Assembly (NCBI GenBank): GCA_025936825.1
Contig: JAICSO010000003.1
Location: 1-64,000 of the forward strand
Reading direction: 5' to 3'
From: Terriglobales bacterium
Lineage (GTDB): Bacteria; Acidobacteriota; Terriglobia; Terriglobales; Acidobacteriaceae
Length of the DNA: 64,000 nt
A program made the position numbers and the translations under genes. The notes below the pieces were generated by a model. It ran no database searches, was not told the origin of the DNA, and saw only the letters and a list, made by a program, of their open reading frames with translations. The first letter of the stretch is position 1; the number at the start of each line of letters is the position of its first letter. Shown one piece after another: positions 49,970 through 59,784 of this stretch.

Positions 49970-52900
49970 CTACCGCTTGCGGCGCCGAATTTTAACATCG
50001 AAGCTGACGACGCCGTTTTGGTCACGAATCGCCACGACTGAAATGTTTCTGGAAACGTAATACTCTGCCCGTATGATCTGCTGTGAAGTTTGGGATATAT
50101 CAGTGGTGTAGGTGATCGTGAGATTGTCTTTCACCTGTTGTTCGATTGTGACTGCCGGACCGGTTTGTGTAGGCGAAGTTTCAGTTTCCAGTCCCTGTGG
50201 ATCGATTTTGATTCGGCTGTTCCCGAACAGGCGCTGCGCACGATTGTTCAATGTCGCATTTAGAGCGGCGGTCAGCATTGCACTCGAGACCTGCTGGCTG
50301 AAAGCAGACTGATTGCTTTGTTGCAATGCGGCCGATTCTTCGGTGGTCTGGCCGAATGCCAGGAGCCCGATGATGTCATTGGTCGGGAGCGGCGGTTCGG
50401 AGCGGTAGTTCATTTTCGGACGGTCCGCTGGCCCGGTTACTGAAAGCGTGATGTCGTAATCGCGGACGTGCGTGGTGGCTTCGAAATCCACAATCGGTAT
50501 GCTCGCCGCCGCATTGCTGGCGCTTGGCGTACCGAACGTAATGCCGCCCCGTTCCAGGCGATACTTCGTTCCGTTGAAGTAAGCCTCTCCTTCGAAAACG
50601 TCGGCACGCCCCAGCAGCACAGGTTTTGCGGCATTGCCGCGCACACGCAAGTCGGCGTCACCGCGCAAGCGAAGCACACTGGTTTGCATTTGCAGGTCAG
50701 GGGCAGTTACGACGTGGAGATCGAGCCGGATGTTGTTAAGAACCGGATCCGTTTGCGGCAAACTGGATTGCTGAATAGCACGCGCGAGATAGGCGCCGAA
50801 ATCAAATCCTGGCGTCACCCCGAGCCGGATCACTGTAATGTCGCCGGAGAGCAGGGAACCGCTGGAACTTCCGTTCCATCGCAACGCAGCGGTTGCCGTT
50901 GAACTTACGCCTGGGGGATAGCGAAGCCGTACCGCATCCGCATTGGCGGTGAGATCGAAATTGACCTGCTTGCCGTTGAGCTGCGCAGTTCCCGCAAAGC
51001 TGATAGTCCCGCCACCGGTACGGCCCGTGAGTTTCTCGATCGTGACCTGGTTCTGGCTGAATTGCAGCGTGCCATTCAGATCGCTGAGCGCACTCGGCAA
51101 GTTAATGTCCGCAAGCGCCGCATTTTGCACCTGCAACGTGCCCCGCACGATCGGGGCACTTAGGGTTCCGGTAACAGCCACCTGTCCTGACAGCGTTCCT
51201 GAGCCGCTCAAGTCCGGATCATAGGTTTGCACTACTTGTAAGCCGAGCTTGCCGTTCCCTTGAAAATTCAGTTGACGCTCACCACTGAATTGCATCGAAC
51301 CCGCGAGCGACAAGTCGGTGTTTTCACCGATCAAGTGAAGGCTGTTGATGTTGAGAGTCTGTTCTGTCAAGGTGAAGCGCACAGGACCATCGTTGCGAAT
51401 CTTGATCTTCTCCACTTCCGCGTAGAGGTCAGTCAGGTTGCCGGCCAGACTCAGTCGTCGCGGGTCGCGTAACGGCCCTTGCAACACGAGGTCGCCGGCA
51501 ACTGCCGAGTGGCCTGTAATGTGTCCTTGAAGATAGCTTTTGAGGAACGAATCAACATCGAGATGATTGAAATGGAAGTCAATGCGCGCCGGCCATAGCT
51601 CCCTCAGCGGCACATTTCCATCGATAATCAGCTCCGACGGGCCAGATTCAGAACGGCCTGTCAACCGCATGTCCGGCCCATGTGTCACCGCATTGATCAG
51701 GTAACTGCCCGCGGGTTCGTCGTTCAACGTAACATTTCGCAAATGGAATTCCGCGGTGACTTCGGGTTTTTCAGTTGTGCCCGATGCTTTCGCCGAGAAG
51801 TCGACTGTTCCACCGACTTTCACTCGAGAGCGCTCGGGCGGCACCATTTCGGCTATGGCGAAGTTTGCCCCGCTGATTTCTCCTTGGAAAGCGTGGGTCT
51901 GAAGTTCATACCAGCCTTTGCCATGGACCTGTGTTTTCCCTTGTTCAATCTGTAAGCTTTGGAAAGTTACACGGCTCGTGCTCAGCGACATCGTTGCTGA
52001 GGCGGCATCGAACGAATATCCTCGGACCGAACCATTCGACCAGTTAATGACCGCTTGGCCGGTTAGTTTCGAGATTGTGCCCGAAGCCGATAGCTGCGCA
52101 TTGATTCTTCCTGTTGCCTCTTCCGATTGACCGGCAAGCGTCTCCAAGACGGCTGCGTCCCCATTCTGGACTTCAGCCTTCAGGTGAATCGCGCTCCCCG
52201 CCTTCGGGTTCCAGCCAAAAAGTTCCACGCCGCCATCCACCTGCACCGTTGCATCCTCGCGCCGGAATAGAGCATTTCTCATGCCCAGGTTGGCAGCGGA
52301 GAGCTGAACATCTGTACTCAGCGAGTCCCAATGAACCAGCTTTGCGGCATGGTTTGACTGGGGTATAGAGGTGTCGAAATCGCGCAGTTGTAGATTTCCA
52401 CTGAAAGATGGATTCTCAATACGGCCACCGACGGTTCCATTAAAAGCCGCGTGACCGGAAACTGCGATCGGCAGCCCTTCGGGGAACGCCGCTGAGGTTA
52501 GCGGGGTCCATTCTCCTACGTTGTCGCTGGCCACGGAGAGGTGAAGCCCACTGTTTTTCGAGAGCAGTCCTGAGGCACGAACTTGCGTAGCTGGCGTGCT
52601 GCCCGTGAGATCATCAATCTGCAGGGAACCAGAACCTGCTTGATAGTCGAAATGTGTGGTCGCGCTGACGGGAAGCTGTCCAGCGACTGCGCGAGATGGT
52701 CGAGCGACAGACACGGCAGATACGACTCCGGCGTTTCGGAACGAATCCTTCCACCGGATTTCTGCACTTCCGGAAACGGATCCTGCCAGTCGCTCGGCTT
52801 GTAATGGCTTGAATCGAGGTCCAAGCCCGCCGATTAAGTCGATAAGCGAAATATCCCTCATTTTCACTACTGCGCTGCCGCGCTCCTCGACCGGTTTCGT

Positions 52901-53983
52901 CCCTTTTACTGGGTTCTCTGGAGCGTTCCAATTCGTCACATCGAGTTCGGAACTGAAAGTGCCGCCCAGTGCCCGGCCCTGCACCTGTGCGAGAGAAACT
53001 TTTTGGGGATCGAAGGTATAGTGTCCTGACGCCGCCAGGTCCTTGGCGGAGAACATCGCGTCATTCCACGAGGTGTTTTTCAGATCGAACTCTCCGGCAG
53101 TGTTGTAGGTCGAGGGTGACCACATGGCTGTGCCGCGCAAGTGCAATTTGCCCGACGTCGTTTTCGGCTGCCTGGTCACAGCCGCTGCTTGCTGTAAATC
53201 CAGCAAAAGGTCATAGGAGCCCTTGAACACAGGATGACGGAGATCCGTGATTGTTCCCCCGCCTTGCAGCCGCGAACCTTCCGAGGTAGCGCTTAATGAG
53301 CGCACCTGGATTTCATCCTGTCCGATGCTGAAGTCGGTCTTGGCACCCCAGGCGAACGGGCGGTACCCGGCGAATTGGGTCTCCGCACGGCCAATCGAAA
53401 TGTCTCCCGAATAGCGGTGGTGCAGAAATGAATAATCTAATCTAGCTGCGACATCGTTGGAGACAAATTCAACTGGAATTCGCTCCTCCTGCAGGAGGAG
53501 TTCACCCTGCTTCACTTCCAAGCGCCCGATGGAAATTGCGAAAATCTGATCGAATGTGGCTTCAGATGCCTGCTTTGGGCTCGGCTGGTTGGTGCTGCCA
53601 TCTGGATAATAAATGATGTGCACGACGGGATGGACCAGCGTGAGGCGGTCGAAAGCCATACGCACGCCAAGCACCGCTCCCAGATCCACTACTGCACTCA
53701 TGCTGTCGACGTGTGCCAGAGGCCTATCGGTCGGCACCTCGCGCCCATGGATTGTGAGGTCCCGGACCTCTACCTCGAACCGCAATGGCACAACGTGGAA
53801 ACTGCCGAGTTCCACGCGACCGCCGGTTGCGTGCTCAAGCGAAGCAATCAATCGGCGCCGCACCATCTGCTGGAACGAATCGGTGGTGATGTACCAGAGA
53901 AACACTGAGACCATCAGCAGAAAAATCAGGAACGCGAGTAGCGAGTAACGCGCGAGCCGGCGAATGATTCGGAAGACCTTCAT
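49970..53983 (-). CDS. tamB: TamB-like translocation/assembly protein (DUF490)
   Basis: A 1337-residue protein with one N-terminal membrane anchor (LARYSLLAFLIFLLMVSVFLWYI) and a very long beta-helical periplasmic region made of AsmA/TamB-type repeats (LTIHGREVPTDRPLAHV..., GSFHVVPLRF). It ends with the conserved DUF490 tail (NDIIGLLAFGQTTEES, LTITYTTDISQTSQQIIRAEYYVSRNISVVAIRDQNG). TamB-like proteins bridge inner and outer membranes and help move lipids or fold outer-membrane proteins. ATG 53983 overlaps the stop of the upstream SurA-like gene (ATGA). It is partnered with the Omp85 gene two places upstream. Confidence 0.92.
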   Translation of the reverse strand: MKVFRIIRRLARYSLLAFLIFLLMVSVFLWYITTDSFQQMVRRRLIASLEHATGGRVELGSFHVVPLRFEVEVRDLTIHGREVPTDRPLAHVDSMSAVVDLGAVLGVRMAFDRLTLVHPVVHIIYYPDGSTNQPSPKQASEATFDQIFAISIGRLEVKQGELLLQEERIPVEFVSNDVAARLDYSFLHHRYSGDISIGRAETQFAGYRPFAWGAKTDFSIGQDEIQVRSLSATSEGSRLQGGGTITDLRHPVFKGSYDLLLDLQQAAAVTRQPKTTSGKLHLRGTAMWSPSTYNTAGEFDLKNTSWNDAMFSAKDLAASGHYTFDPQKVSLAQVQGRALGGTFSSELDVTNWNAPENPVKGTKPVEERGSAVVKMRDISLIDLIGGLGPRFKPLQAERLAGSVSGSAEIRWKDSFRNAGVVSAVSVARPSRAVAGQLPVSATTHFDYQAGSGSLQIDDLTGSTPATQVRASGLLSKNSGLHLSVASDNVGEWTPLTSAAFPEGLPIAVSGHAAFNGTVGGRIENPSFSGNLQLRDFDTSIPQSNHAAKLVHWDSLSTDVQLSAANLGMRNALFRREDATVQVDGGVELFGWNPKAGSAIHLKAEVQNGDAAVLETLAGQSEEATGRINAQLSASGTISKLTGQAVINWSNGSVRGYSFDAASATMSLSTSRVTFQSLQIEQGKTQVHGKGWYELQTHAFQGEISGANFAIAEMVPPERSRVKVGGTVDFSAKASGTTEKPEVTAEFHLRNVTLNDEPAGSYLINAVTHGPDMRLTGRSESGPSELIIDGNVPLRELWPARIDFHFNHLDVDSFLKSYLQGHITGHSAVAGDLVLQGPLRDPRRLSLAGNLTDLYAEVEKIKIRNDGPVRFTLTEQTLNINSLHLIGENTDLSLAGSMQFSGERQLNFQGNGKLGLQVVQTYDPDLSGSGTLSGQVAVTGTLSAPIVRGTLQVQNAALADINLPSALSDLNGTLQFSQNQVTIEKLTGRTGGGTISFAGTAQLNGKQVNFDLTANADAVRLRYPPGVSSTATAALRWNGSSSGSLLSGDITVIRLGVTPGFDFGAYLARAIQQSSLPQTDPVLNNIRLDLHVVTAPDLQMQTSVLRLRGDADLRVRGNAAKPVLLGRADVFEGEAYFNGTKYRLERGGITFGTPSASNAAASIPIVDFEATTHVRDYDITLSVTGPADRPKMNYRSEPPLPTNDIIGLLAFGQTTEESAALQQSNQSAFSQQVSSAMLTAALNATLNNRAQRLFGNSRIKIDPQGLETETSPTQTGPAVTIEQQVKDNLTITYTTDISQTSQQIIRAEYYVSRNISVVAIRDQNGVVSFDVKIRRRKR

Positions 53984-54627
53984 TTCACCTGATCTCCCGC
54001 GATGAAGTGTTGTATTTTCGCCTGCGAATGCAGCGTTTCCAGCCACGATTCCAGCGCCTCATTCATCTTTTGCTGGATCAGCAGTTCGCGGATCGTGGGT
54101 GTAGCCTCCTGCAGACTCAAATGTTGCCCCGGCGGAAGCTTGGGCAGCAATTGTTGCTGATAATAGTCTCGGATTGACTGCGCATCGATCTGAATCGTCG
54201 GTCGCAAGCGGAGATCGATGAGCCGCAACTGGTTCAGTTCGGTTTCGATGTGGCTCCGAATATCAGCATCGGTCTCATCGTAACTTGTGAGCGCTGCCGT
54301 CCAGGCGGTTGCGCCGTAGTCGGCCTTGTACGTCTCGAATGCTTTCGCAATTTCGTCGTCTGCTACGGGTTGGAAGTCTTTCGAATGCATCTGCTCGCGC
54401 AGCAGTTCCTGATCGACCAGGCGATTCAATGCCGCTTTTTGATCTTCAGATGAGGCTTCGCTCAGCGGACGTTTGGCCGCAAAGAACTCGTACCGCAGTT
54501 CATCGTCAACATCGCTCTGCAGAAGGGCGTGCCCATTTACCGTCGCCGCCATGCGGTCCAGAACTTCGCCGGAATGCGCCGCAGTCGACACAAGCAGCAC
54601 GAACGCGGCAATAAATATCCGCAACAT
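53980..54627 (-). CDS. SurA-like periplasmic chaperone without PPIase domain
   Basis: Signal peptide (MLRIFIAAFVLLVSTAAHSG), then a SurA N-terminal-type helical domain: VLDRMAATVNGHALLQSDVDDELRYEF, ALNRLVDQELLREQM and the C-terminal helix RELLIQQKMNEALESWLETLHSQAKI. It is only 215 residues, so the parvulin isomerase domains of E. coli SurA are absent. It is wedged between the Omp85 gene (TAATG overlap) and tamB (ATGA overlap), so it likely chaperones the same outer-membrane clients. Confidence 0.85.
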   Translation of the reverse strand: MLRIFIAAFVLLVSTAAHSGEVLDRMAATVNGHALLQSDVDDELRYEFFAAKRPLSEASSEDQKAALNRLVDQELLREQMHSKDFQPVADDEIAKAFETYKADYGATAWTAALTSYDETDADIRSHIETELNQLRLIDLRLRPTIQIDAQSIRDYYQQQLLPKLPPGQHLSLQEATPTIRELLIQQKMNEALESWLETLHSQAKIQHFIAGDQVK

Positions 54628-57600
54628 TAGAAGGTCTGTCCAATACTGAAATAAACGTTGAACGGGCTGGCCTGCTTCGTGCTAGTGAAATTGGAAACAA
54701 TACAGTTACCGCTGGTTGGATCTTTTTGCGCGCAGATAGAGCCTGGAAACACAGTAGGATTCAGGTTATATCCGAAGTCGAATCGTACAGGCCCGACCGG
54801 CGTCTTGTAGCGGACGCCAAGACCGATCGCGTGGGAAATGTAGTCATAGGTGCATAGGGCAGCCTCTTGCCCGTCGACGATTTGTGTGCCAGGTGTTTGT
54901 GTGCAAAGCCCTTTCGCCTGATGCCATCGCAAGAGGCTGGTGAGCATGTGGTTCCCATCCGTAAAAACATTTCCCATGTCGTGAAAGATCGCAAAGCTCA
55001 TGTTGGTACCCACGAAGGGCAGTGTCGGCGGGGGTAAGCGGAGTTCAAAACTGTTCAGAAATAGTGCGGAACCACCAATGGGAAATCCGCTGGCGGGGTC
55101 GCGTGGTCCCGCCTGGTTCAGACCAAATCCCCTATGCGAATTGCCGCCGCCCATGTAGAAGCGTTCCGGCAGTGGAATGATATTAGGAGGCAATGGTTGG
55201 CCAGGTTGAGAGATCATCGTCGCCCCAAACGGGGTCTCCAGCCCAACGCGAGTGGAGCGGGCGAATACGAGTTCGCGATTGCGTTTGCCGAATGGATGGT
55301 AGGTAGCTTGTTGCACCAGAATGCGGCTGAAGTCCGCTTGCGAGCCAAAGTAGCTTGCTGCGACACCCGCATCCACAGTCAAATAGCTGCCCCGGGTGGT
55401 CTCAAGATCATTGTCTCTGCGATTCCGAATGTATCCAAACCCTGGTTCCCCGAGTCTCACAGGTTGTGACAAGATCGGAAGCTGCTCTTTCGAGAGTGTA
55501 GAGACGATGTCAGTGGCTTTCACCAGACGGTAGTTGAAACGGTAGTCGATGCTGCTGAACTTATTGAGGATTTGTCCTGCTTGCACGGTACCTTCTAGCC
55601 TTTGGGAGGTAAAAGTCTGTACATCGAGAGTGTGGTCAAAAAATGCCGTAAAAGTTAGTTTTAGGTTCGGATTGTCGAACCATCGCGGGGCTTCATAGCT
55701 GAGAAGTCCGCGTTGCTGCAATCGTCCAACGCGAGACTGAAAAGTAATGGTGTGATTGCGTCCAAGAAAATTTAAACGGCTTACGTCAAACGACCCCAGT
55801 GGACTTACACCGTTTCCGCCCAAAGGCTGCTTGGCATTTCCGGCGCCTGTTTGAAATTCGAATCCTCCCCCATAATTGAATGTATATCGCTTGGCTTCGC
55901 GAACCTGCACGAGCACGTTCTTTCTGGGTTCCACGCCATCCGGATCCTGGACCGCCGTATCCACCTGGCTGAAGATGCCAAGATCGTAGAGTTTCTGCTG
56001 GGTGTCCAACAAACTCGCCTGGCTTAGAGGATCGCCGGACTTCATCTGCAACTCGCGGTCGATCACATAAGGCCTAGTGAACTCGCGTCCTGAGACGAGA
56101 ACCTGGTCAATGTAAACCCGTTCTCCTTCTGTCACATGGAACACCACGTCCATGCGGTGATCGGCGGCGGGAGTGGCGGTGGCTTCAAAGGTGGCCGTGG
56201 GGAATCCCTGATTGAAGTAGTAGTTCAGCAGGATGTCGCGGTCTTGCGCAATGTTCGTATCCGAAAAAGGCTGTCCCGGCTGGGTGTTGAGCGGCGGAAA
56301 GGAATCCGCACTCACGGTGGTATTGCCAGTAATTTGAAACTTGCCGACCAGCGTTTGCGGTCCTTCGTTGATGTGCAGGAAAACCGCTATCTGGTTGTTG
56401 CCTTGATAGTCGTCCTTCACCTGCGTATCGACCTTCACGTCCGCAAACCCGTTGGCACGATATTTGTTTTCGATATCGCGCACATCGCTTCGCAGCAGCG
56501 CATCGCTGTACCGTCCGCGCGTGAGCAGAATGCTTTTTGCTTGCACCTGCATACTTGGGCGCAGGTCCTCATCGCGAAAGTACTTGTTGCCAGAGATGTC
56601 GACCTTCACAACTTTGTGCCGCTCCCCGGGATCAATGTCATAAATCACTCGCACCGTGTTCTGCTCCGTTTCTTTGTGCAAGGTTACTTTGGCTTCAAAG
56701 TACCCCCGCGACTCCATATACGTGAGCAGATTGCGGCGGCCCTCGGTGAGCAAATCATCATCAAGTGCATTCTCTTCATAAACAGGGATGCTGCGCCGGA
56801 TGGTGCTGCGGCTGAGGTGAAATCCGTTGACCTCGATGGAAACAGCCGGGCCAGCGTCAATGTGGAACCTGTAATCAACGCTATTTGTGTTGGGTTGGAA
56901 AGTGGGCGCGACTTCGACTTGCGCCAGCCAGCGGTCCTTTTTTTGATAGCGTTTGCGAAGCCTCTCGATTGCGTTTGAAGCAGTTTGGGCCGTAACGTCG
57001 TCTTCCGAATGCAGGTGCCCGATATCGCCGATTTGCCCCGCGGAATAAAGAGCATTTCCTTCGACCTGAATTTCTCCCACGTGTGCTTGCGATCCGGGCT
57101 GTATGTGAAACGTAATCGCAACCTGCTGGGTTTGGGGATCCTCCCGTTCGGCATGGGTGAGAGAACTCTTGTAATACCCGTTTTGCTGCAGGAGTCGCTG
57201 GATGTTTTGCATCGCATGATCGAGTTTCTCGGACGTGAAGGGCTCGCCTAGCTGCAGCTTTGACGTGTTAACGATCTGAGATTCGCCGGGCGGGAATGGC
57301 GCGTTGGTTACCGTAACCCGCCCCACAAAGAAGTTGAGCTCACTGGCAAAGGTCAGAGACGCACGTCCGTCCGCACTGAGGTCGCATTCGGCCTGCAAGT
57401 TCGCGTAACGACCGGTGGCGTACAAAGCCCGCAAAGCTTTCTGCAAAGATGCGCGGTTCAGGGTGTCGCCTTCGTGCAGGCCGGAGAGTGTCAAGAGCAT
57501 CTGGCTGTCGACCTCGCTCGCGGGAACCTCTATCTTGCCGATTTGCTTTCCGAAACACGTAGATTGAGTGAGCGAAGGTGGAGTACCGGCAGAACGTTCA

Positions 57601-57692
57601 TTTGTCGGACCATCCTGTCCCCAGCAGGCGAACGGGTGTACCGCCGCGAATGCTACCGCAGCCAGGCAGACCACAATCCTTCGAAGGGTCAA
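54627..57692 (-). CDS. Omp85-family outer-membrane assembly protein (BamA/TamA type)
   Basis: A 1021-residue protein. An N-terminal signal region, several POTRA repeats over residues ~60-640 (for example NEGPQTLVGKFQITGNTTVSAD and VTEGERVYIDQVLVSGREFTRPYVIDRELQMKSGDPLSQ), then a 16-strand-type barrel with GVDVSRL-like LGSFDVSRLNFLGRN and the FYMGGGNSHRGF motif (VRGF/IRGY equivalent). It ends in YFSIGQTF, a typical terminal F. The start is TTG 57692. The neighbours tamB and a SurA-like chaperone favour a TamA role, but the main BamA is not excluded. Confidence 0.9.
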   Translation of the reverse strand: MTLRRIVVCLAAVAFAAVHPFACWGQDGPTNERSAGTPPSLTQSTCFGKQIGKIEVPASEVDSQMLLTLSGLHEGDTLNRASLQKALRALYATGRYANLQAECDLSADGRASLTFASELNFFVGRVTVTNAPFPPGESQIVNTSKLQLGEPFTSEKLDHAMQNIQRLLQQNGYYKSSLTHAEREDPQTQQVAITFHIQPGSQAHVGEIQVEGNALYSAGQIGDIGHLHSEDDVTAQTASNAIERLRKRYQKKDRWLAQVEVAPTFQPNTNSVDYRFHIDAGPAVSIEVNGFHLSRSTIRRSIPVYEENALDDDLLTEGRRNLLTYMESRGYFEAKVTLHKETEQNTVRVIYDIDPGERHKVVKVDISGNKYFRDEDLRPSMQVQAKSILLTRGRYSDALLRSDVRDIENKYRANGFADVKVDTQVKDDYQGNNQIAVFLHINEGPQTLVGKFQITGNTTVSADSFPPLNTQPGQPFSDTNIAQDRDILLNYYFNQGFPTATFEATATPAADHRMDVVFHVTEGERVYIDQVLVSGREFTRPYVIDRELQMKSGDPLSQASLLDTQQKLYDLGIFSQVDTAVQDPDGVEPRKNVLVQVREAKRYTFNYGGGFEFQTGAGNAKQPLGGNGVSPLGSFDVSRLNFLGRNHTITFQSRVGRLQQRGLLSYEAPRWFDNPNLKLTFTAFFDHTLDVQTFTSQRLEGTVQAGQILNKFSSIDYRFNYRLVKATDIVSTLSKEQLPILSQPVRLGEPGFGYIRNRRDNDLETTRGSYLTVDAGVAASYFGSQADFSRILVQQATYHPFGKRNRELVFARSTRVGLETPFGATMISQPGQPLPPNIIPLPERFYMGGGNSHRGFGLNQAGPRDPASGFPIGGSALFLNSFELRLPPPTLPFVGTNMSFAIFHDMGNVFTDGNHMLTSLLRWHQAKGLCTQTPGTQIVDGQEAALCTYDYISHAIGLGVRYKTPVGPVRFDFGYNLNPTVFPGSICAQKDPTSGNCIVSNFTSTKQASPFNVYFSIGQTF

Positions 57693-57851
57693 TCCCCTTG
57701 TCAGCTAACACGCTCCTACGCGAAATCCGCAGCCTGAACTGTACGATGCTGCGGCGCACGTAACCCTCGCAACTGCAGCCCTTTATAATAACTGTCGCGG
57801 CGAGCCACGCAGGATGAACGCACTGGTTCCGCTTCCTCGCGCCTATCCAAG

Positions 57852-58874
57852 ATGAAACCCGAATTCGAGGAAAGATATTCGCGCCAGGTGCTCTTCGCCC
57901 CTATCGGTCAAGAAGGCCAGGACAGGCTCCGAGCCTCGCGGGTAGCAATCATCGGCTGCGGCGCGACGGGCTCGACCTTGGCCTCGCTGCTTGCGCGGTC
58001 TGGGGTGGGTTACCTTCGAATCATCGATCGCGACTTCGTGGAATCCAGCAATCTTCAGCGCCAGAACCTTTTTGATGAGAGGGATGCTGCTGAATCGATT
58101 CCTAAGGCCGTAGCTGCGGCAGCCAAGATCACCTTATTCAACTCGGACGTGAAGGTGGAGTCGCATGTCAGCGATCTCTGTCCTGAGAATGCCGAGCTCA
58201 TGCTGAGCGGAGTGAATCTTCTCCTCGACGGAACTGACAACTTCGAAACGCGGTACCTGGTCAATGACTATGCTGTAAAGAACGCAGTGCCGTGGATCTA
58301 TACAGCGGCGGTTGGCAGTTACGCGACTACCATGACCATTCTTCCCAGCCAGACCGCTTGCCTTTCCTGCCTTTTTCCTGAGGGGCCAAGCGGCGCCGTG
58401 GAAACTTGCGATACGACGGGAATCTTGAATTCCGCGGTGAACTTCGGCGCCTCGGTGGCTGCCACTGAAGCCTTGAAACTTCTCTGCGGCGCGAAAGACA
58501 GCGTGCGCCGGACTCTCCTTTCTTATGATCTGTGGCGAAATCAGCGTGCGGAGATTGCCGCGGCGAGACCGGTTGAAGGCTGTCGGACTTGCGCCAGGCG
58601 AGAATTCGTTCACCTGGCCGGAGAAGGCCGTCCGCAAATTACCTTATGCGGGAGAAATTCGGTACAGATTCATGAACACTCACGCCCGGTTGATCTTGCG
58701 GAAATGAGCCAGCGCCTCATGCCTCACGGCCAGGTCCGCCAGAACGGTTTCATGCTGAAGTTCTCAAAAGACCCTTACGAGCTGACCCTCTTTCCAGACG
58801 GTCGCGCCATCATCAAAGGCACTACCGATCCTGGCATCGCTCGCAGCCTCTACGCGCGCTATATCGGCAGCTAA
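57852..58874 (+). CDS. ThiF/MoeB/HesA-family E1-like adenylyltransferase
   Basis: Activates the C-terminus of a ubiquitin-like sulfur carrier. The ATP motif RVAIIGCGATGSTLASLLARSGVG, RDFVESSNLQRQNLFDERD and LLDGTDNFETRYLVNDY are complete. The zinc Cys pairs are CLSCLFPE and CRTCARR, and the active-site Cys region is ETCDTTGIL. A C-terminal extension of about 80 residues replaces the rhodanese domain of some MoeB. Whether it serves thiamin, molybdopterin or another carrier is not clear; no ThiS or MoaD gene is adjacent. Divergent from the Omp85 gene. Confidence 0.9.
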   Translation: MKPEFEERYSRQVLFAPIGQEGQDRLRASRVAIIGCGATGSTLASLLARSGVGYLRIIDRDFVESSNLQRQNLFDERDAAESIPKAVAAAAKITLFNSDVKVESHVSDLCPENAELMLSGVNLLLDGTDNFETRYLVNDYAVKNAVPWIYTAAVGSYATTMTILPSQTACLSCLFPEGPSGAVETCDTTGILNSAVNFGASVAATEALKLLCGAKDSVRRTLLSYDLWRNQRAEIAAARPVEGCRTCARREFVHLAGEGRPQITLCGRNSVQIHEHSRPVDLAEMSQRLMPHGQVRQNGFMLKFSKDPYELTLFPDGRAIIKGTTDPGIARSLYARYIGS

Positions 58875-59094
58875 CCTTTATAGGGCGGATGTTGGACGTA
58901 CATCCAAGTGCAATCCCGGTTCGCCTAAACCGCAATACTTTGCACCTCACCCGCCAGCGCTTATCTCCGAACGTTGGATCATTCCAAGTTGAGACGGTAA
59001 GACCGGCATAACCCTCGGAATTCTGCGGCGTTGCAGACTGGCATCACAACTGCTCCAAAACCGGCCAGAAGTGTTGTCTCTCCAGGAGGGTAGG

Positions 59095-59655
59095 ATGCGA
59101 GTCTTTGCACTTTGCGCGATGCTGCTGCTTGCCTGCGTCGCTTTTGCCCAAACGCCAGTTTACGGCCCGGTTTACGGACCCTATGTTCCGCTTGTTACTA
59201 CGCCCCAGGTTTCGCTGGAGACGGTGTCTCCGAACCCGGTTGGTGCCCGCAACGCCACATATGGCTTGGTTGCCGGCGCGCGGAATGCAACATCGGAAGT
59301 CGTGAACAACGGCAATACGAGTTCGAGCTACACCGAGCCGGTCTGGTACCAGGGTGGCGGCGCGCCGCTGATCTCTGAGCCCGAGGTTGCGCTGCATGTT
59401 CGTGGCGTGCGCGGCGGCCACATGATGATGCAACACATGGCAATGATGGGCGAACACGGCCACGCGGAAGAACACGCGGCTGCGGGAGCATGGACTTACC
59501 TGGCCGGCGAAGAATTGCCGAGCGCCGTCGAAGCTGCTGGGGCGGCTAAGACCGCTCGCAAGGCAACCCGCACGATCACCAATCAGGACATCGATGCGGA
59601 AAACCAGAAGACCGGCACCGTGAAGTACGACGGCAAAACCGAAAAGATCCAGTAA
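59095..59655 (+). CDS. Secreted His/Met-rich protein
   Basis: A 186-residue protein with a signal peptide (MRVFALCAMLLLACVAFAQ). A repeat YGPVYGPY follows. The centre (residues ~104-125) is a run of His and Met (GHMMMQHMAMMGEHGHAEEHA), which could bind copper or another soft metal. The Lys/Thr-rich tail (TARKATRTITNQDIDAENQKTGTVKYDGKTEKI) is polar. GGAGGGTAGG just upstream fixes ATG 59095. Family not recognised. It is followed by a strong terminator. Confidence 0.7.
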   Translation: MRVFALCAMLLLACVAFAQTPVYGPVYGPYVPLVTTPQVSLETVSPNPVGARNATYGLVAGARNATSEVVNNGNTSSSYTEPVWYQGGGAPLISEPEVALHVRGVRGGHMMMQHMAMMGEHGHAEEHAAAGAWTYLAGEELPSAVEAAGAAKTARKATRTITNQDIDAENQKTGTVKYDGKTEKIQ

Positions 59656-59680
59656 TCGCCGTGACTCCTCAGAAGGAAAA

Positions 59681-59706
59681 GGCGGACAGATTCCTGTCCG
59701 CCTTTT
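59681..59706 (+). terminator. Rho-independent terminator of the His/Met-rich gene
   Basis: Stem GGCGGACAG/CTGTCCGCC with loop ATTC, then TTTT. Confidence 0.85.
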
Positions 59707-59784
59707 GCTTGGCTAGCAGATTCCTTCGTGTAACTCAGTGCCCTTGGCGGTAGTTCTTTCCGCTCGTCTTGTTACGGGCACTGC

